A stretch of 64,000 nt of DNA from Heyndrickxia acidicola (GCF_001636425.1 NZ_KV440953.1:1376847-1440846), one strand, 5' to 3'; positions 21,695-30,744 are shown, numbered from the stretch's first letter. Notes: generated by a model from the letters alone, not told the origin. Program-made: numbers and translations.

Positions 21695-22783
21695 TTACAC
21701 GAGTGTTTTTGATAATCGTTCTTTTAATGTTTTCAGTTCATCCATAAATTCGTGGAACTGTGGAATATTCATTTGCTGTGCGGAATCGGATAATGCCACT
21801 GCCGGATCCGGATGAACCTCTGCCATGACAGCATCTGCTCCAATGGCCATTGCTGCTTTGGCTGTTGGAAGAAGTAAATCTCTTCTTCCTGTTGAATGAG
21901 TTACATCCACTACAACCGGTAAATGGGTTTCTTTTTTCAAAATAGGCACTGCAGAAATATCCAGTGTATTTCTGGTCGCTCTTTCATATGTTCGTATTCC
22001 GCGTTCACAAAGGATGATTTGTCCATTTCCCTGTGCCAGAATGTATTCTGCTGCATTAATGAATTCTTCTATAGTTGCTGCAATGCCTCTTTTCAATAAA
22101 ACAGGCTTATTCGTTCTTCCCACGGTTTTAAGTAATTCAAAGTTTTGCATATTTCTGGCACCGACCTGAATAACGTCAACGTAGTCAAGAGCCGTCTCTA
22201 CATCCTCTGGTGTCACTATTTCACTAATGATGGACATGCCTGTTTCGTTAGCTACCCTTCTTAAAATGCGAAGACCTTCCACTCCAAGCCCCTGGAAGTC
22301 ATATGGAGATGTTCGCGGTTTAAATGCTCCGCCCCTCATCATGGTAAGTCCCTGCTGCTTCATAGCAAGCGCCACTTCTTTCACTTGTTCATAGCTTTCG
22401 ACTGCACATGGCCCCATGATAAAACGCTGCTCTCCATCTCCAATGGCCTCTCCATTAATATTTACAATGGTGTTTTCCGGCTTTGCCTTTCTGGACACCA
22501 ACAACGTTTTACGATGATCGTCCTCCTGCAGCTCAAGGCTCGCTTTAAAAATTTCTTTAAAAATATGCTGAATGGTTGCTGCTTCAAATGGCCCGTTGTG
22601 ATGCTTTAATATAGCCTCAAGAGATTCACGTTCCCTAACCGGATCAAATCGGTTTACCCCTTGTTTTTCCTTTTGTTTTCCAATTTCCTGAACCACTTCC
22701 GCACGCTTATTTAATAATTTTAGAATCTCTAAATTAATCTCATCAATTTGGTTTCTTAATTGTGTCAATTCTGTAGTCATCAT
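21695..22783 (-). CDS. Bifunctional chorismate mutase / DAHP synthase (AroA type of Bacillus)
   Basis: Opens the shikimate pathway by condensing PEP with erythrose-4-phosphate. The N-terminal ~85 residues are an AroQ-type chorismate mutase domain ([19 protein letters not shown]), which acts as the feedback sensor for chorismate/prephenate in this family. The rest is a KDPG-aldolase-type TIM barrel with [48 protein letters not shown] and [11 protein letters not shown]. At 362 aa it matches B. subtilis AroA (358). The start is ATG behind GGAGG; two adjacent ATGs are possible. It is the first gene after the three T-boxes. Confidence 0.96.
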   Translation of the reverse strand: MMTTELTQLRNQIDEINLEILKLLNKRAEVVQEIGKQKEKQGVNRFDPVRERESLEAILKHHNGPFEAATIQHIFKEIFKASLELQEDDHRKTLLVSRKAKPENTIVNINGEAIGDGEQRFIMGPCAVESYEQVKEVALAMKQQGLTMMRGGAFKPRTSPYDFQGLGVEGLRILRRVANETGMSIISEIVTPEDVETALDYVDVIQVGARNMQNFELLKTVGRTNKPVLLKRGIAATIEEFINAAEYILAQGNGQIILCERGIRTYERATRNTLDISAVPILKKETHLPVVVDVTHSTGRRDLLLPTAKAAMAIGADAVMAEVHPDPAVALSDSAQQMNIPQFHEFMDELKTLKERLSKTLV

Positions 22784-23055
22784 TCATTCCTCCTGAAATG
22801 TTGTTTTTTATTAAGGCACATGGCAAGCCTTGCTGCTTATTGAATAAATTTCTATTAATAAAGGTTCATTTCATTTACCTTTTGAGCAATTTTACGCCAC
22901 TCTAAGCGAAACAACCTTATTACACTTTTTAATTTTCTTGCTTCAGAACTTGATTAAGCATCACCCCCTTTAATGAAAAGACACTATTTCTCTTTCCTAT
23001 TTTTTTCACTGTTCACTTGGTCATAATCAGCTTTATAAGCTTCATCTTAGCCGGT

Positions 23056-23320
23056 AAAAAAATAACCCTGCCGTTCAATAGAACGACAGGGACGATTTTC
23101 ACCGCGGTACCACCCTTGTTATGAACAGACTCCTGTTCATCACTTTATATTGTTAACGGCTTATTCACCGTCTTTCCCTTCATAAGGAATCACACCTCAT
23201 TACGAAAAAGAGAGCTCCAGAATTGTAATTCATGCTTATCTTTGTACTGATTTGCACCAACCATCAGTTCTCTTTAACAGGGAGATAAGTCACTACTGAT
23301 TTCTTTCATTGCTTATACGT
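23056..23320 (-). promoter_or_regulatory. T-box riboswitch 1 (proximal), tyrosine-type
   Basis: Minus-strand leader RNA with stem I (AGTAGTGA bulge, apical GATGGTTGGTGCAAATCAGT), specifier region ATGAATTACAATTC with UAC at 23227-23225, the T-box AAGGGTGGTACCGCGG at 23117-23102, and a terminator CCCTGTCGTTC / GAACGGCAGGG plus T-run at 23056-23092. Uncharged tRNA-Tyr should favour the antiterminator and let transcription reach the aromatic genes. Confidence 0.92.
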
Positions 23321-23455
23321 TATTTAGTTGAATATTAAAATGGATCTGTTAATCTTGCCTGCTAATTTTCGCTTTAGGCACCTGCTTTTCTAAGCTGTCC
23401 CACTCCTCTACCACTCTATTCGGGTGTAAAATAACATTGATCTTAAACTAGCCAA

Positions 23456-23715
23456 TAAAATAAAATCCCTGCTGAATTTTTCAGCAGGGACGATTGTGAT
23501 CGCGGTACCACCCTTGTTGCGGACAAAGTATATTCCGCCTCTCAACTTTGTTAACGGTTATTCACCGTCTTTCCCTTCATGAGGAATCACGCCTCACTAC
23601 GAAAAAGAAAGCTCCAGAATTGTAATTCATGCTTATCTTTGTGCTGATTTACACCAACCATCAGCTCTCTTTAACAGGGAGATAAGTACTACTAATTTCT
23701 TTCATTGCTTATACG
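23456..23715 (-). promoter_or_regulatory. T-box riboswitch 2 (middle), tyrosine-type
   Basis: Same architecture and very similar sequence to element 1. Specifier UAC is at 23624-23622, T-box motif AAGGGTGGTACCGCG near 23515-23501, and terminator CCCTGCTGA / TTCAGCAGGG followed by ATTTTATTTT. Confidence 0.92.
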
Positions 23716-23832
23716 TTATTTAGTTAGATATTTCTTTTGAAATGGTTCTGTTAATCCTGCCTGTTGATTTACGCAGGAATCTTGCGGCTAATCAATTGGT
23801 ATAATATCAATTTTAATATTTAACTAGCCAAT

Positions 23833-24100
23833 AAAATAAAAATCCCTGCTGAATATTCAGCAGGGACGATTATGATCGCGGTACCACCCTTGTTGCGGAC
23901 AAAAGATCATCCGCCTCTCGACTTTGTGTTAACGGTTCTTCACCGTCTTTTCCTTCATAAGGATTCATTCCTTATTACGAAAAAGAAGCTCCAGGATTGT
24001 AATTCATGCTTATCTTTGTACTGATTTGCACCAATCATCAGCTCTCTATTAAACAGGGAGATAAGTCACTACTGTTTTCCTTTCATTGCCTTTATCTGCA
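23833..24100 (-). promoter_or_regulatory. T-box riboswitch 3 (distal), tyrosine-type
   Basis: Promoter-proximal element of the trio: specifier UAC at 24001-23999, T-box motif spanning 23890-23878, terminator CCCTGCTGAATATTCAGCAGGG-type stem with T-rich tail at 23836-23863. After the specifier it reads AATCC where the other two have AATTC, so UAC is the conserved codon. Confidence 0.92.
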
Positions 24101-24127
24101 ATATAATTTTCCGATGTGATTGTTTGA

Positions 24128-24157
24128 ATTATAGATGCAATCTTCATACGATGTCAA
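24128..24157 (-). promoter_or_regulatory. SigA promoter of the T-box/aromatic operon
   Basis: TTGACA (24157-24152), 18-base spacer, TATAAT (24133-24128) on the minus strand, about 25 bp before the first T-box. No comparably good promoter was seen between the T-boxes. Confidence 0.8.
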
Positions 24158-24667
24158 TACCTTTTTGAATTTTTTTCGTTCAAATAGAGGATTTGCATAT
24201 TTTCCCTAATTATTTTCTTATCAACATTGTTCTTTTACAGAGCCATTTTTTCAATAAAACTTTATGCCTAACAGATTCTGCAAAAATAATATACGTTATA
24301 TTTCAGGGCTATTGTTTGACTGTTTCCGTATATGTACAAGGGATAAATCAGTATAGTAATGTGATCTCTTGGTGGGGCTGGTCTTATTACATAACCTGTT
24401 TATGTTAATCATTTTATGCCAATATACTACAAAGGTTACGAATTGAGTCTTTTGCAAAGAAAGCTTGAAAGGAGTATGATTATATTCTATTCCATTTTTA
24501 GGATTACGTAGCTTATCTCATAAACTCCGGGAATAATAAAAAAATGTAGACAATGATCACCTTAAAAATTTAAAATTATAAAATGGAGTAAAAAAAAAGC
24601 CTAAATTAGGATGAACTGGATATGTTTATTAATAAGCAATTTTAATTTGCTTATGATTTAATCGGGA
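24158..24667. other. AT-rich intergenic region, no gene seen
   Basis: Separates the divergent aromatic operon and pssA. Short open frames here lack ribosome binding sites and family resemblance. Confidence 0.5.
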
Positions 24668-25375
24668 GTGATTATCATTTATAAAAGAAGTATTCCTAAT
24701 ACATTTACATTACTAAATTTATTTTTTGGTTTCTTATCCATCATGAATTCTGCAGAGCACGATTTTAAGAATGCTGCCATTTTGATTCTTATTGGAATGA
24801 TGCTCGATAGCATGGATGGAAGGATTGCCAGAATGCTAAATGCAGAAAGTGAACTGGGTAAAGAGCTGGACTCACTTGCAGATATTGTGACCTTTGGAGT
24901 AGCCCCCGCAATGATGTCCTATTATTCATATTTTAAGGATTTTGGCATTATCGGCATGGCTATAGCAGGACTGTTCCCATTATTTGGAGCGTACCGACTT
25001 GCCCGCTTTAATATTAATGCCATGAAATCAACCCTTCACTATTTTACAGGTGTACCCATTACTGCAGCAGGAGGATTATTGACCCTTTTTACCCTGTTCC
25101 ACGGCAGTCTGCCTTCAGTCATTCTTCCAATTGCATTCATAGTTCTTTGCCTTCTAATGGTCAGCAAAATTAAAATTCCAAGTTTGAAAGAAGTTCCTCT
25201 CCCAAAATATGGAACAATCATTACCATCTTTTTGGGATACGCGATTTACATTGTGTTCAAACACGAACACCATAAATTTCCATATTTTATTTATGTTGCG
25301 ATTCCTCTTTATATTGCCTTTATTGGATATCAATTTGTTAAAGAAAAGGATAGGCGCAAACAAAAAGAGCAGTGA
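24668..25375 (+). CDS. pssA: CDP-diacylglycerol-serine O-phosphatidyltransferase
   Basis: Membrane enzyme making phosphatidylserine from CDP-diacylglycerol and serine, the first step to phosphatidylethanolamine. The 235-aa protein has the CDP-alcohol phosphatidyltransferase signature D-x2-D-G-x2-A-R-x8-G-x3-D-x3-D, seen as LDSMDGRIARML followed by GKELDSLAD, at about residues 46-75. About seven membrane helices are predicted. It is longer than B. subtilis PssA (177 aa) because of extra C-terminal helices. The start is GTG immediately after GGGA(G), so the true start is slightly uncertain. The terminator overlaps the stop codon. No decarboxylase gene (psd) is adjacent. Confidence 0.87.
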   Translation: MIIIYKRSIPNTFTLLNLFFGFLSIMNSAEHDFKNAAILILIGMMLDSMDGRIARMLNAESELGKELDSLADIVTFGVAPAMMSYYSYFKDFGIIGMAIAGLFPLFGAYRLARFNINAMKSTLHYFTGVPITAAGGLLTLFTLFHGSLPSVILPIAFIVLCLLMVSKIKIPSLKEVPLPKYGTIITIFLGYAIYIVFKHEHHKFPYFIYVAIPLYIAFIGYQFVKEKDRRKQKEQ

Positions 25376-25391
25376 TGACTGCTCTTTTTAT
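25362..25391 (+). terminator. Terminator of pssA
   Basis: AAAAAGAGCAGT / ACTGCTCTTTTT hairpin overlapping the last codons of pssA. Confidence 0.85.
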
Positions 25392-25440
25392 CTTTTCCCG
25401 CACAGTTAGTGTAAAAAAATTTTTTTACGCGGTCATGTTA

Positions 25441-25529
25441 AGGGACACTGTTGTTTTTTAGCTCATTCTTTTTTACTGTAAAATGATCTGAAAAATGAGC
25501 AGTTACCAGCATTTACTTTAACACAGCCT
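25441..25529. repeat. Repeat family B copy
   Basis: GACACTGTTGTTTTTTAGCT opens the copy, ...AAAATGAGCAGTTACC closes the hairpin, and the right flank TTTAACACAGCCTTTAAT is shared with the 48758 copy. Confidence 0.65.
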
Positions 25530-25886
25530 TTAATTTAAGAGATAAAACAGGTCATCTTTAATTTGCTGTGAGCTTTTAAATGATTTATAAATCAATGCCA
25601 GCTCCATAAACCATTCCTCATCCTTGGTCAATAAGGCCAAATCGATCAGCATGCCAATATATTCTTCTGTAATTTCTGAGCTTTCCGGTATTTTTTCAAT
25701 CCAATGTTCAAGGACTTCTATCGTTTTTCCTCTTCTAAACTTGTTATCACATTCTATTACTTTTACCTTAGCAAATCCCTGAATGGCATTTACTTCTTCT
25801 AAATAGCCTTGTATTATTTCACCATCATGCGTTCTTCCTTTGACCCAATCTCCAATTCTAAGGCTCATATTATCAGTCTTTTTCAT
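25530..25886 (-). CDS. IDEAL-domain protein
   Basis: A 118-aa protein. The N-terminal ~65 residues form a small beta-barrel-like part (IGDWVKGRTHDGEIIQGYLE ... KVKVIE). The C-terminal ~40 residues carry the IDEAL motif as YIGMLIDLALLTKDEEWF, a short helical module found in Bacillus proteins such as YpiB. The function is unknown; the fold suggests RNA or protein binding, which is only a guess. ATG start with GGAAGGTGA at good spacing. It is codirectional with and 300 bp downstream of the SAM-I-controlled gene. The gap contains only a weak GC stem near 25918-25955, so read-through from that leader is possible. Confidence 0.8.
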   Translation of the reverse strand: MKKTDNMSLRIGDWVKGRTHDGEIIQGYLEEVNAIQGFAKVKVIECDNKFRRGKTIEVLEHWIEKIPESSEITEEYIGMLIDLALLTKDEEWFMELALIYKSFKSSQQIKDDLFYLLN

Positions 25887-26189
25887 TTGTATTCACCTTC
25901 CTGATTATGGATCATTTAAACCCGCATTCTTGGTTTTTAAGTGAGCGGGCTTCCATTTTATTAATGTAAATATACCCACTTTTTTAATTTACATGCAGAT
26001 TCTTTCAAAATGAGTACTCTTTTTCTATTTTTCTTTAAATGCCTGATTGATTAAAAACGTTTCAATAATATTCTGTTGGAAATAGGCTTTTATTGTTAGA
26101 GATTTTACTAATTTGAGTTTCTTAACATAGGAGGAAGTGACAGAGGATTATCTAAAATAATGTAAAAGGGCGTTACTTCTAGTTATAAA

Positions 26190-26396
26190 TTAATTTTTAA
26201 GACCAGAAAAGCGGATCGAACCCATGTCACTATGAGGATGTGTATGTGCTAAGGCTTGTTTGTATTCTATTTCCAACTCAGTTAATGATAATTCAAACAA
26301 ATGTCTGCCCTCTTTTTTATACAAATTAAACGTGATAAGCTTGTTAATTAATTCATTCCTCCTGACTTCTACTGCTTTCCTAAGAATATTTCCCAT
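26190..26396 (-). CDS. FbpA-like small basic protein under SAM-I riboswitch control
   Basis: A 68-aa basic protein. The motif RRNELINKLITFNLYKKEGRH followed by LFELSLTELEIEYK is that of the Fur-regulated basic protein (FbpA-type) family, whose B. subtilis members help the FsrA small RNA during iron sparing. The C-terminus, HTHPHSDMGSIRF, is also typical. I start at the ATG at 26396 (AAGGAG ten bases upstream), not at an in-frame codon 8 positions earlier. No Fur box was seen; instead the gene lies directly behind a SAM-I aptamer and its terminator, with 75 bp from terminator to start codon. Expression should therefore rise when S-adenosylmethionine is scarce. Confidence 0.8.
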   Translation of the reverse strand: MGNILRKAVEVRRNELINKLITFNLYKKEGRHLFELSLTELEIEYKQALAHTHPHSDMGSIRFSGLKN

Positions 26397-26470
26397 TTTA
26401 CACTCACTCCTTATTCTCATCTCTTAAAAAGATCACCATAGAATACAATAATTCATAAAAATCCTAAGCA

Positions 26471-26501
26471 AAAACCCTCTCCTTGGTATAAGAAGAGGGT
26501 T
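26471..26501 (-). terminator. SAM-I expression-platform terminator
   Basis: Stem AACCCTCTTCT / GGAGAGGGTTTTT on the minus strand, directly 3' of the SAM-I aptamer. Confidence 0.85.
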
Positions 26502-26523
26502 AATAAACTAAATACTTCCTCAA

Positions 26524-26629
26524 CTTATCTGCCAAGCTCATACGCTTGATGGAATTAGCACAGTTTTCTTTTTTAAAGAATCTGCTGCTGAGGCTTCACA
26601 GGGCCATTCCCTCCACCTCTCTGGATAAG
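26524..26629 (-). promoter_or_regulatory. SAM-I (S-box) riboswitch aptamer
   Basis: The minus strand has the full S-box core: P1 CTTATC / GATAAG, kink-turn block GAGAGGTGGAGGG, AATGGCCCTGTGAAGCC, a P3 stem (CAG-TTCTTT / AAAGAA-CTG), and TGCTAATTCC followed by P4 (CAAGC / GCTTG). A terminator follows. Transcription should stop when SAM is abundant. Confidence 0.95.
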
Positions 26630-26727
26630 TTCATTCAATTTTATACGGATGACATTTCCTTATGATCCATCTTAAACCGATTAATCCTAGTTGTCAACTC
26701 GTATTTATTTTTTTATAATCGTATATG

Positions 26728-26781
26728 TTTTTTTAGCTCATTCGTGTGAAACAGCCGTTTCACACAGATGAGCTAAAAAAC
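26728..26781. repeat. Repeat family B copy
   Basis: TTTTTTAGCTCATTCGTGTG ... CACAGATGAGCTAAAAAA, with an inner GTGTGAAAC / GTTTCACAC stem. Confidence 0.75.
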
Positions 26782-26866
26782 TAGCAGATTTCAATTTAAA
26801 TATTCAACTAATTGTGTTGTAGTCATAAAAGTTTTTCTGATCACATTTTGACCTCTATTTCCTTTT

Positions 26867-26910
26867 AAAAAAGCCTTATCTGCTGCAAATAAGAGCAGAT
26901 AAGGCTTTTT
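26867..26910. terminator. Terminator of the MFS gene
   Basis: AAAAAGCCTTATCTGCT / AGCAGATAAGGCTTTTT hairpin with T-runs both ways, 31 bp after the stop codon at 26941. Confidence 0.85.
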
Positions 26911-26940
26911 AAGTTTATATATTACAAGGCTGCTTTCAAA

Positions 26941-28221
26941 TTATACAGCTGAGCTGCCTGCATTGCCTTGTTTCTTGCTCTTTTCCTTTATCAGTATTCC
27001 ACCAGCTACACTGAACAACGAAAATAATAAAGGAATAATAAATCCGTAATGGTAGCCTACTGTTTGGGGAGCATGCTGAAAAAAATCAAGTACTTTTCCA
27101 AATAAGCTTGGAAGTAAAACAGCACTTAAAAATCCGCCAGTATTTGCAAAACCGGAAACAACCCCAACCTCTTTGATAGGAAATGACTGTCGGACAACCG
27201 CAAATGTAAGTGTACTGGCCCCATTGCCAAAACCAATGATTAAGAAAAGGATGACAAGCATAAAAAACGGAGGTTTTCCATTAAATAAAACAAACCCTGC
27301 CCAACTGAAAAAAACGATACTCTGTACCAGCAAATAAGGGCGTTTAATAGAACCTGTCCGGCTTGAAATCCAGGTTATTAACGGAGCTCCCACTATCGCA
27401 CCTATTAATCCAATCATAATTAACTGGCTTGCTCCAGTTCTTGACATTCTGAATATCGACATCCCATAAGGCACTGCCCAAGAGCCAATAAACCCTACAT
27501 AAGTACCAACTAAGCCAAAATGGCAGAAAAATGTCGCCCATGCCTGTCGGCTTGAAAATAACCGGATTAAAATGGAGAGGGTTTTTTCTAGCTTCTCTTC
27601 CTTTTTTAAAGAACGAGAATCCACAGGTTCTTCTTTTTTAAACAATTGATTTGGCTTTCTTATAAGAATAAAATAAAGCGTACAGCCTATAAGGCATAGC
27701 AGAATTCCCACTGTCAAAAAGGGAATTCTCCACCCAGATTGTGCAATCCATAATGAAAAAGGGACAGTGGCTGTAAGGAATCCCACGCTTCCCGTTACAC
27801 CTGCCCAGCCTAAAAGACTGACAAATTCCTGAGCTTTGAACCATTGACTTAAAATTAACACAAGATTAATCCATATGGCTGCGTCCCCTATTCCCACCAA
27901 AAGTCTTGCGGCAAGAAGGACTGTTTCATCGGGTGCCAGACTATAGAGAACGGTCCCAATTCCATTTACAAGCGTTCCACCTATTAAGAAACCGTTCGGG
28001 CCGAAACGATCGGATAATATTCCAATTGGTATTTGCAAACCCGCATATGCCAAAAATTGAATACTTGCAAGCAGCCCTATGACAGCTGCGGTCAGGTGAA
28101 ACTCATGCATTAATTGATTTGATATAAGCCCCGGTGCAGTCCTTTGGCTTACAATAAAAAGATAAGCAAACAATACAAAGGCAAAGACTGCCCAACGGTA
28201 CTTGCTATTTTGTTTTTCCAA
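26941..28221 (-). CDS. MFS transporter
   Basis: A 426-aa, 12-helix major facilitator. Motif A-type loop GILSDRFGPNGFL lies between helices 2 and 3 (about residues 66-78). A polar central loop of about 30 residues (KKEEPVDSRSLKKEEKLEK) separates the two halves. The opening SQRTAPGLISNQLM resembles transporters of the ACS/NNP-like anion symporter group, but the substrate cannot be assigned. TTG start at 28221 with AGGAGAAGAGG upstream. It is monocistronic, with its own terminator. Confidence 0.85.
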   Translation of the reverse strand: MEKQNSKYRWAVFAFVLFAYLFIVSQRTAPGLISNQLMHEFHLTAAVIGLLASIQFLAYAGLQIPIGILSDRFGPNGFLIGGTLVNGIGTVLYSLAPDETVLLAARLLVGIGDAAIWINLVLILSQWFKAQEFVSLLGWAGVTGSVGFLTATVPFSLWIAQSGWRIPFLTVGILLCLIGCTLYFILIRKPNQLFKKEEPVDSRSLKKEEKLEKTLSILIRLFSSRQAWATFFCHFGLVGTYVGFIGSWAVPYGMSIFRMSRTGASQLIMIGLIGAIVGAPLITWISSRTGSIKRPYLLVQSIVFFSWAGFVLFNGKPPFFMLVILFLIIGFGNGASTLTFAVVRQSFPIKEVGVVSGFANTGGFLSAVLLPSLFGKVLDFFQHAPQTVGYHYGFIIPLLFSLFSVAGGILIKEKSKKQGNAGSSAV

Positions 28222-28572
28222 TTGCCTCTTCTCCTGTTCTCTTATTCCTTAATTATTATAGTATACTTTTCCCTTCCATAAATTACTTTTTATCGTGGAA
28301 GCGGATACAAATTTAATTTATATTTAGAGATAGATCTTTAATTTCTCTTGGTTAAAGGTATTTATCAATAAAAACGTAGATTATTGAACAAATTAAATAT
28401 ACATTTCATTTAAAAGCTCTTTTTCATTATTCTGGACAGTAGTATTATAACCTTAAAATTTATTTAGCATTTTTTATGTCAGCATAGTTTTATATGTGGA
28501 GCGAAATTTGTTATGTAACTCCCTCTCCTATGGAGTCTATATTCATCATGATGACGGAATTTGGAGGCCTTT

Positions 28573-28761
28573 ATGTATTTACAACTTTATGAACTTGCCG
28601 TTACACCTCGTTTTATTGTCGTTGTAATTCTTTCCATCCTGTACTTAGTTATTCTAAAAAAAGAAAAAGGTTTTTTTACAATTCTCTTCAAGATCTGTGC
28701 AATTATCTATATTTTGCTGTATTTAGTCGCTCTTTATATGTATTTGTTTCAAATGGGATAA
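28573..28761 (+). CDS. Small two-helix membrane protein
   Basis: A 62-aa protein with two hydrophobic segments (RFIVVVILSILYLVIL and LFKICAIIYILLYLVALYM) joined by a Lys-rich turn. The ATG at 28573 has GGAGG at ideal spacing. No family recognised. The leader region 28222-28572 shows no other gene. Confidence 0.6.
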   Translation: MYLQLYELAVTPRFIVVVILSILYLVILKKEKGFFTILFKICAIIYILLYLVALYMYLFQMG

Positions 28762-28929
28762 GCTCTTCTTTTCTTGCACCACGAATGAAAAGTATAGAAA
28801 AGGTTAAATAAAATTAAAAAATCCACCTTAAAGGGTGGAAAAATAGTTCGAATGACATATACAAAAAATGTTGAAAAAAAGAATGTCCGTTTGTTCCCCT
28901 CATATACTTATATCAAGGAGGTGAGCATC

Positions 28930-29016
28930 ATGACTAAACTTTATTTCATTTTTTGTACATTTGTTTTCTTTCTCGTTGCCATTCTCTCGCTCATTGCCGT
29001 GATTGTTCATAAATAG
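28930..29016 (+). CDS. 28-residue single-span membrane miniprotein
   Basis: Start ATG has a perfect AAGGAGGTGA six bases upstream. The peptide is MTKLYF..., one hydrophobic helix, ending AVIVHK, with the stop at 29014-29016. A strong terminator follows within six bases. The upstream CATATACT at 28900-28907 resembles a SigE -10, but no -35 is clear. Such compact ribosome-site/ORF/terminator units are typical of real small sporulation or stress genes in Bacillus. Confidence 0.6.
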   Translation: MTKLYFIFCTFVFFLVAILSLIAVIVHK

Positions 29017-29021
29017 GATAG

Positions 29022-29058
29022 CGGTCACTTGGTATGGCCGTACCAAGTGGCTTTTTTC
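29022..29058 (+). terminator. Terminator of the 28-aa gene
   Basis: GGTCACTTGGTA / TACCAAGTGGC stem followed by TTTTTTC. The rest of 29059-29460 is AT-rich without a gene. Confidence 0.85.
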
Positions 29059-29460
29059 TATCACATTCTAATCTTATACACTCCCGTGATTAAAAATGAT
29101 AAAAAATCTCATTTTTAGATTTTAAGTTTTTATGATTTTTATTTTTTTTACAAATACCGGAAACCTCCATATACATGACTGTTTTTGTTATGTTCCCCTC
29201 TTTTTCACCCAAATATTTTCTTATTTCTCGTTAATGCTCCGAAATTTAACGTAACGCAGAATTGCCAGTAAAAAAACTCTGTTTAGTATAGCTTATGAAA
29301 ACTTAAAGTGTCATCATCTATTCTCCTCTACCGATTTCCTATTCCTGCTTTCATTCATTTTAGAATGGAAGCAGTTTTTATAGATTCGGGTTACAAGCTA
29401 GCGATAAATGGGTAAACTATTTGGGACTTTTTGAATTATGCAGAGAGAGGAGCAATAAAG

Positions 29461-30243
29461 ATGAGATTAAAGGACAAAGTGGCAATTGTGAGCGGCGGGG
29501 GTTCCGGAATTGGAAAAGCAGCAGCAATAAAATTAGCAAAGCAAGGAGCTAAGGTATGCATTTTTGATATCAAACAAAGCCGGGCAGAAAAAGCAGCAGA
29601 AGAAATTAAAGCAATCGGAGGAGATGCATTTGCAAAGGAAGTAGATATTGCTAATCCAGAAATGGTCGAAAGCGGTGTAAAAGAAGCCGCGGAACGCTGG
29701 GGACGGCTCGATATTGTTTTCGCAAATGCAGGAATTAATGGTACTGTATCCCCTATTGAAGATCTCTCTCCAAATGATTGGGATGAGACCCTTACGACCA
29801 ATTTAAAAGGAACTTTTCTGTTAACCAAGTATTCCATTCCCTTTTTAAAGAAAAATGGCGGGAGCATCATCATTACAAGCTCTGTGAATGGAAACCGAAT
29901 CTTCTCTAACATTGGTATGTCTGCGTATAGCAGTTCAAAAGCTGGACAAGTAGCCTTTATGAAGATGGCAGCCCTAGAGCTCTCTACATATAAAATTCGT
30001 GTGAACGCCATATGTCCTGGAGCTATTGACACAAACATCGATCAAAATACATGGCCATCTGAAAATTTGGAAAAGGTTAAAATTCCTGTAGAATTTCCTA
30101 AGGGAGACCAGCCGTTGGAAGGAAAACCTGGTACTTCGGAGCAAGTTGCAGATCTAGTCCTTTTTCTATCATCTGATGATTCCAGCCATATTAGTGGAAC
30201 GGCAATTTTCATCGACGGTGCTGAATCTCTTATAAGAGGATAA
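29461..30243 (+). CDS. SDR family NAD(P)-dependent oxidoreductase
   Basis: A 260-aa classical short-chain dehydrogenase. The cofactor motif GGGSGIGKA is at about residues 12-20; NAG (ANAGING) is near 88. The catalytic Ser and Y-x3-K are seen in IITSSVNG and AYSSSKAGQ at about 142-162. The C-terminus has DGAESLIRG. The ATG at 29461 is preferred (GAGGAG upstream) over an in-frame codon ten positions earlier. Substrate unknown. Monocistronic, with a terminator at 30343. Confidence 0.92.
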   Translation: MRLKDKVAIVSGGGSGIGKAAAIKLAKQGAKVCIFDIKQSRAEKAAEEIKAIGGDAFAKEVDIANPEMVESGVKEAAERWGRLDIVFANAGINGTVSPIEDLSPNDWDETLTTNLKGTFLLTKYSIPFLKKNGGSIIITSSVNGNRIFSNIGMSAYSSSKAGQVAFMKMAALELSTYKIRVNAICPGAIDTNIDQNTWPSENLEKVKIPVEFPKGDQPLEGKPGTSEQVADLVLFLSSDDSSHISGTAIFIDGAESLIRG

Positions 30244-30342
30244 AATGAGAGCGGATCTTAAAATAAAGCGATGAAGCTAGACAGAGACTACATTGGTTAA
30301 ATACTTTATTTAATGGAGCATTTTATACTCTTTTTTTGAAGC

Positions 30343-30368
30343 AAAACTCGCCAATTGGCGAGTTTTTT
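30343..30368 (+). terminator. Terminator of the SDR gene
   Basis: AAAACTCGCCAATTGGCGAG stem running into TTTTTT. A fragment of repeat A (AGCTAGACAGAGACTACATT) lies just before at 30274-30293. Confidence 0.85.
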
Positions 30369-30404
30369 AATGTCTATATGCACTTTATTTATTTTGCTTT
30401 GCTT

Positions 30405-30614
30405 TTAGCGTGAAGCTTTTGGCGGCTGGCATACATCACATTTACGCTGGTTATTATTTTTAAATTTCGTAAACGTTTTTTCAAAAATGCTGCCACAAGC
30501 ACACCTAAATTGTAACTTTTGAGAAAAACCGTGATATTCTGTAGTTAACAGCTTACTTTCCGAATTGTTATCAACAAATTCTTTAATTTTATCAATTGTC
30601 CATCGTTTATTCAT
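30405..30614 (-). CDS. Small zinc-ribbon-like protein
   Basis: A 69-aa protein: an N-terminal helix (WTIDKIKEFVDNNSESKLL), then a Cys4 module CACG ... CDVC, a likely structural zinc site. The pattern (LLTTEYHGFSQKLQFRCACG) resembles treble-clef modules next to homing-type nucleases and in phage proteins; here it stands alone. The ATG at 30614 has GAGGTG eight bases upstream. Function unknown. Confidence 0.65.
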   Translation of the reverse strand: MNKRWTIDKIKEFVDNNSESKLLTTEYHGFSQKLQFRCACGSIFEKTFTKFKNNNQRKCDVCQPPKASR

Positions 30615-30744
30615 TCTCTTACACCTCAAAACTTTTTTACTAGGCGAGGCTTGTCCGGTATCCTTTTTTTATGAGGGAAACCGAAATCACCCCTAATTCA
30701 CACACTAAAGCACGGCCATGCTTAAACGGATCGTGCTATCCTTT

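Noticed and set aside
23056-24100. Three similar blocks that could be taken for a direct-repeat array or CRISPR
   Set aside because: Units are about 265 bp with T-box motifs and terminators; no short repeat-spacer pattern.
24193-24408. Plus-strand open frame of 71 codons upstream of pssA
   Set aside because: No ribosome binding site, AT-driven composition, no recognisable motif.
29436-30038. Minus-strand open frame of 200 codons
   Set aside because: Antisense shadow of the SDR gene, which has full catalytic motifs and a ribosome site.
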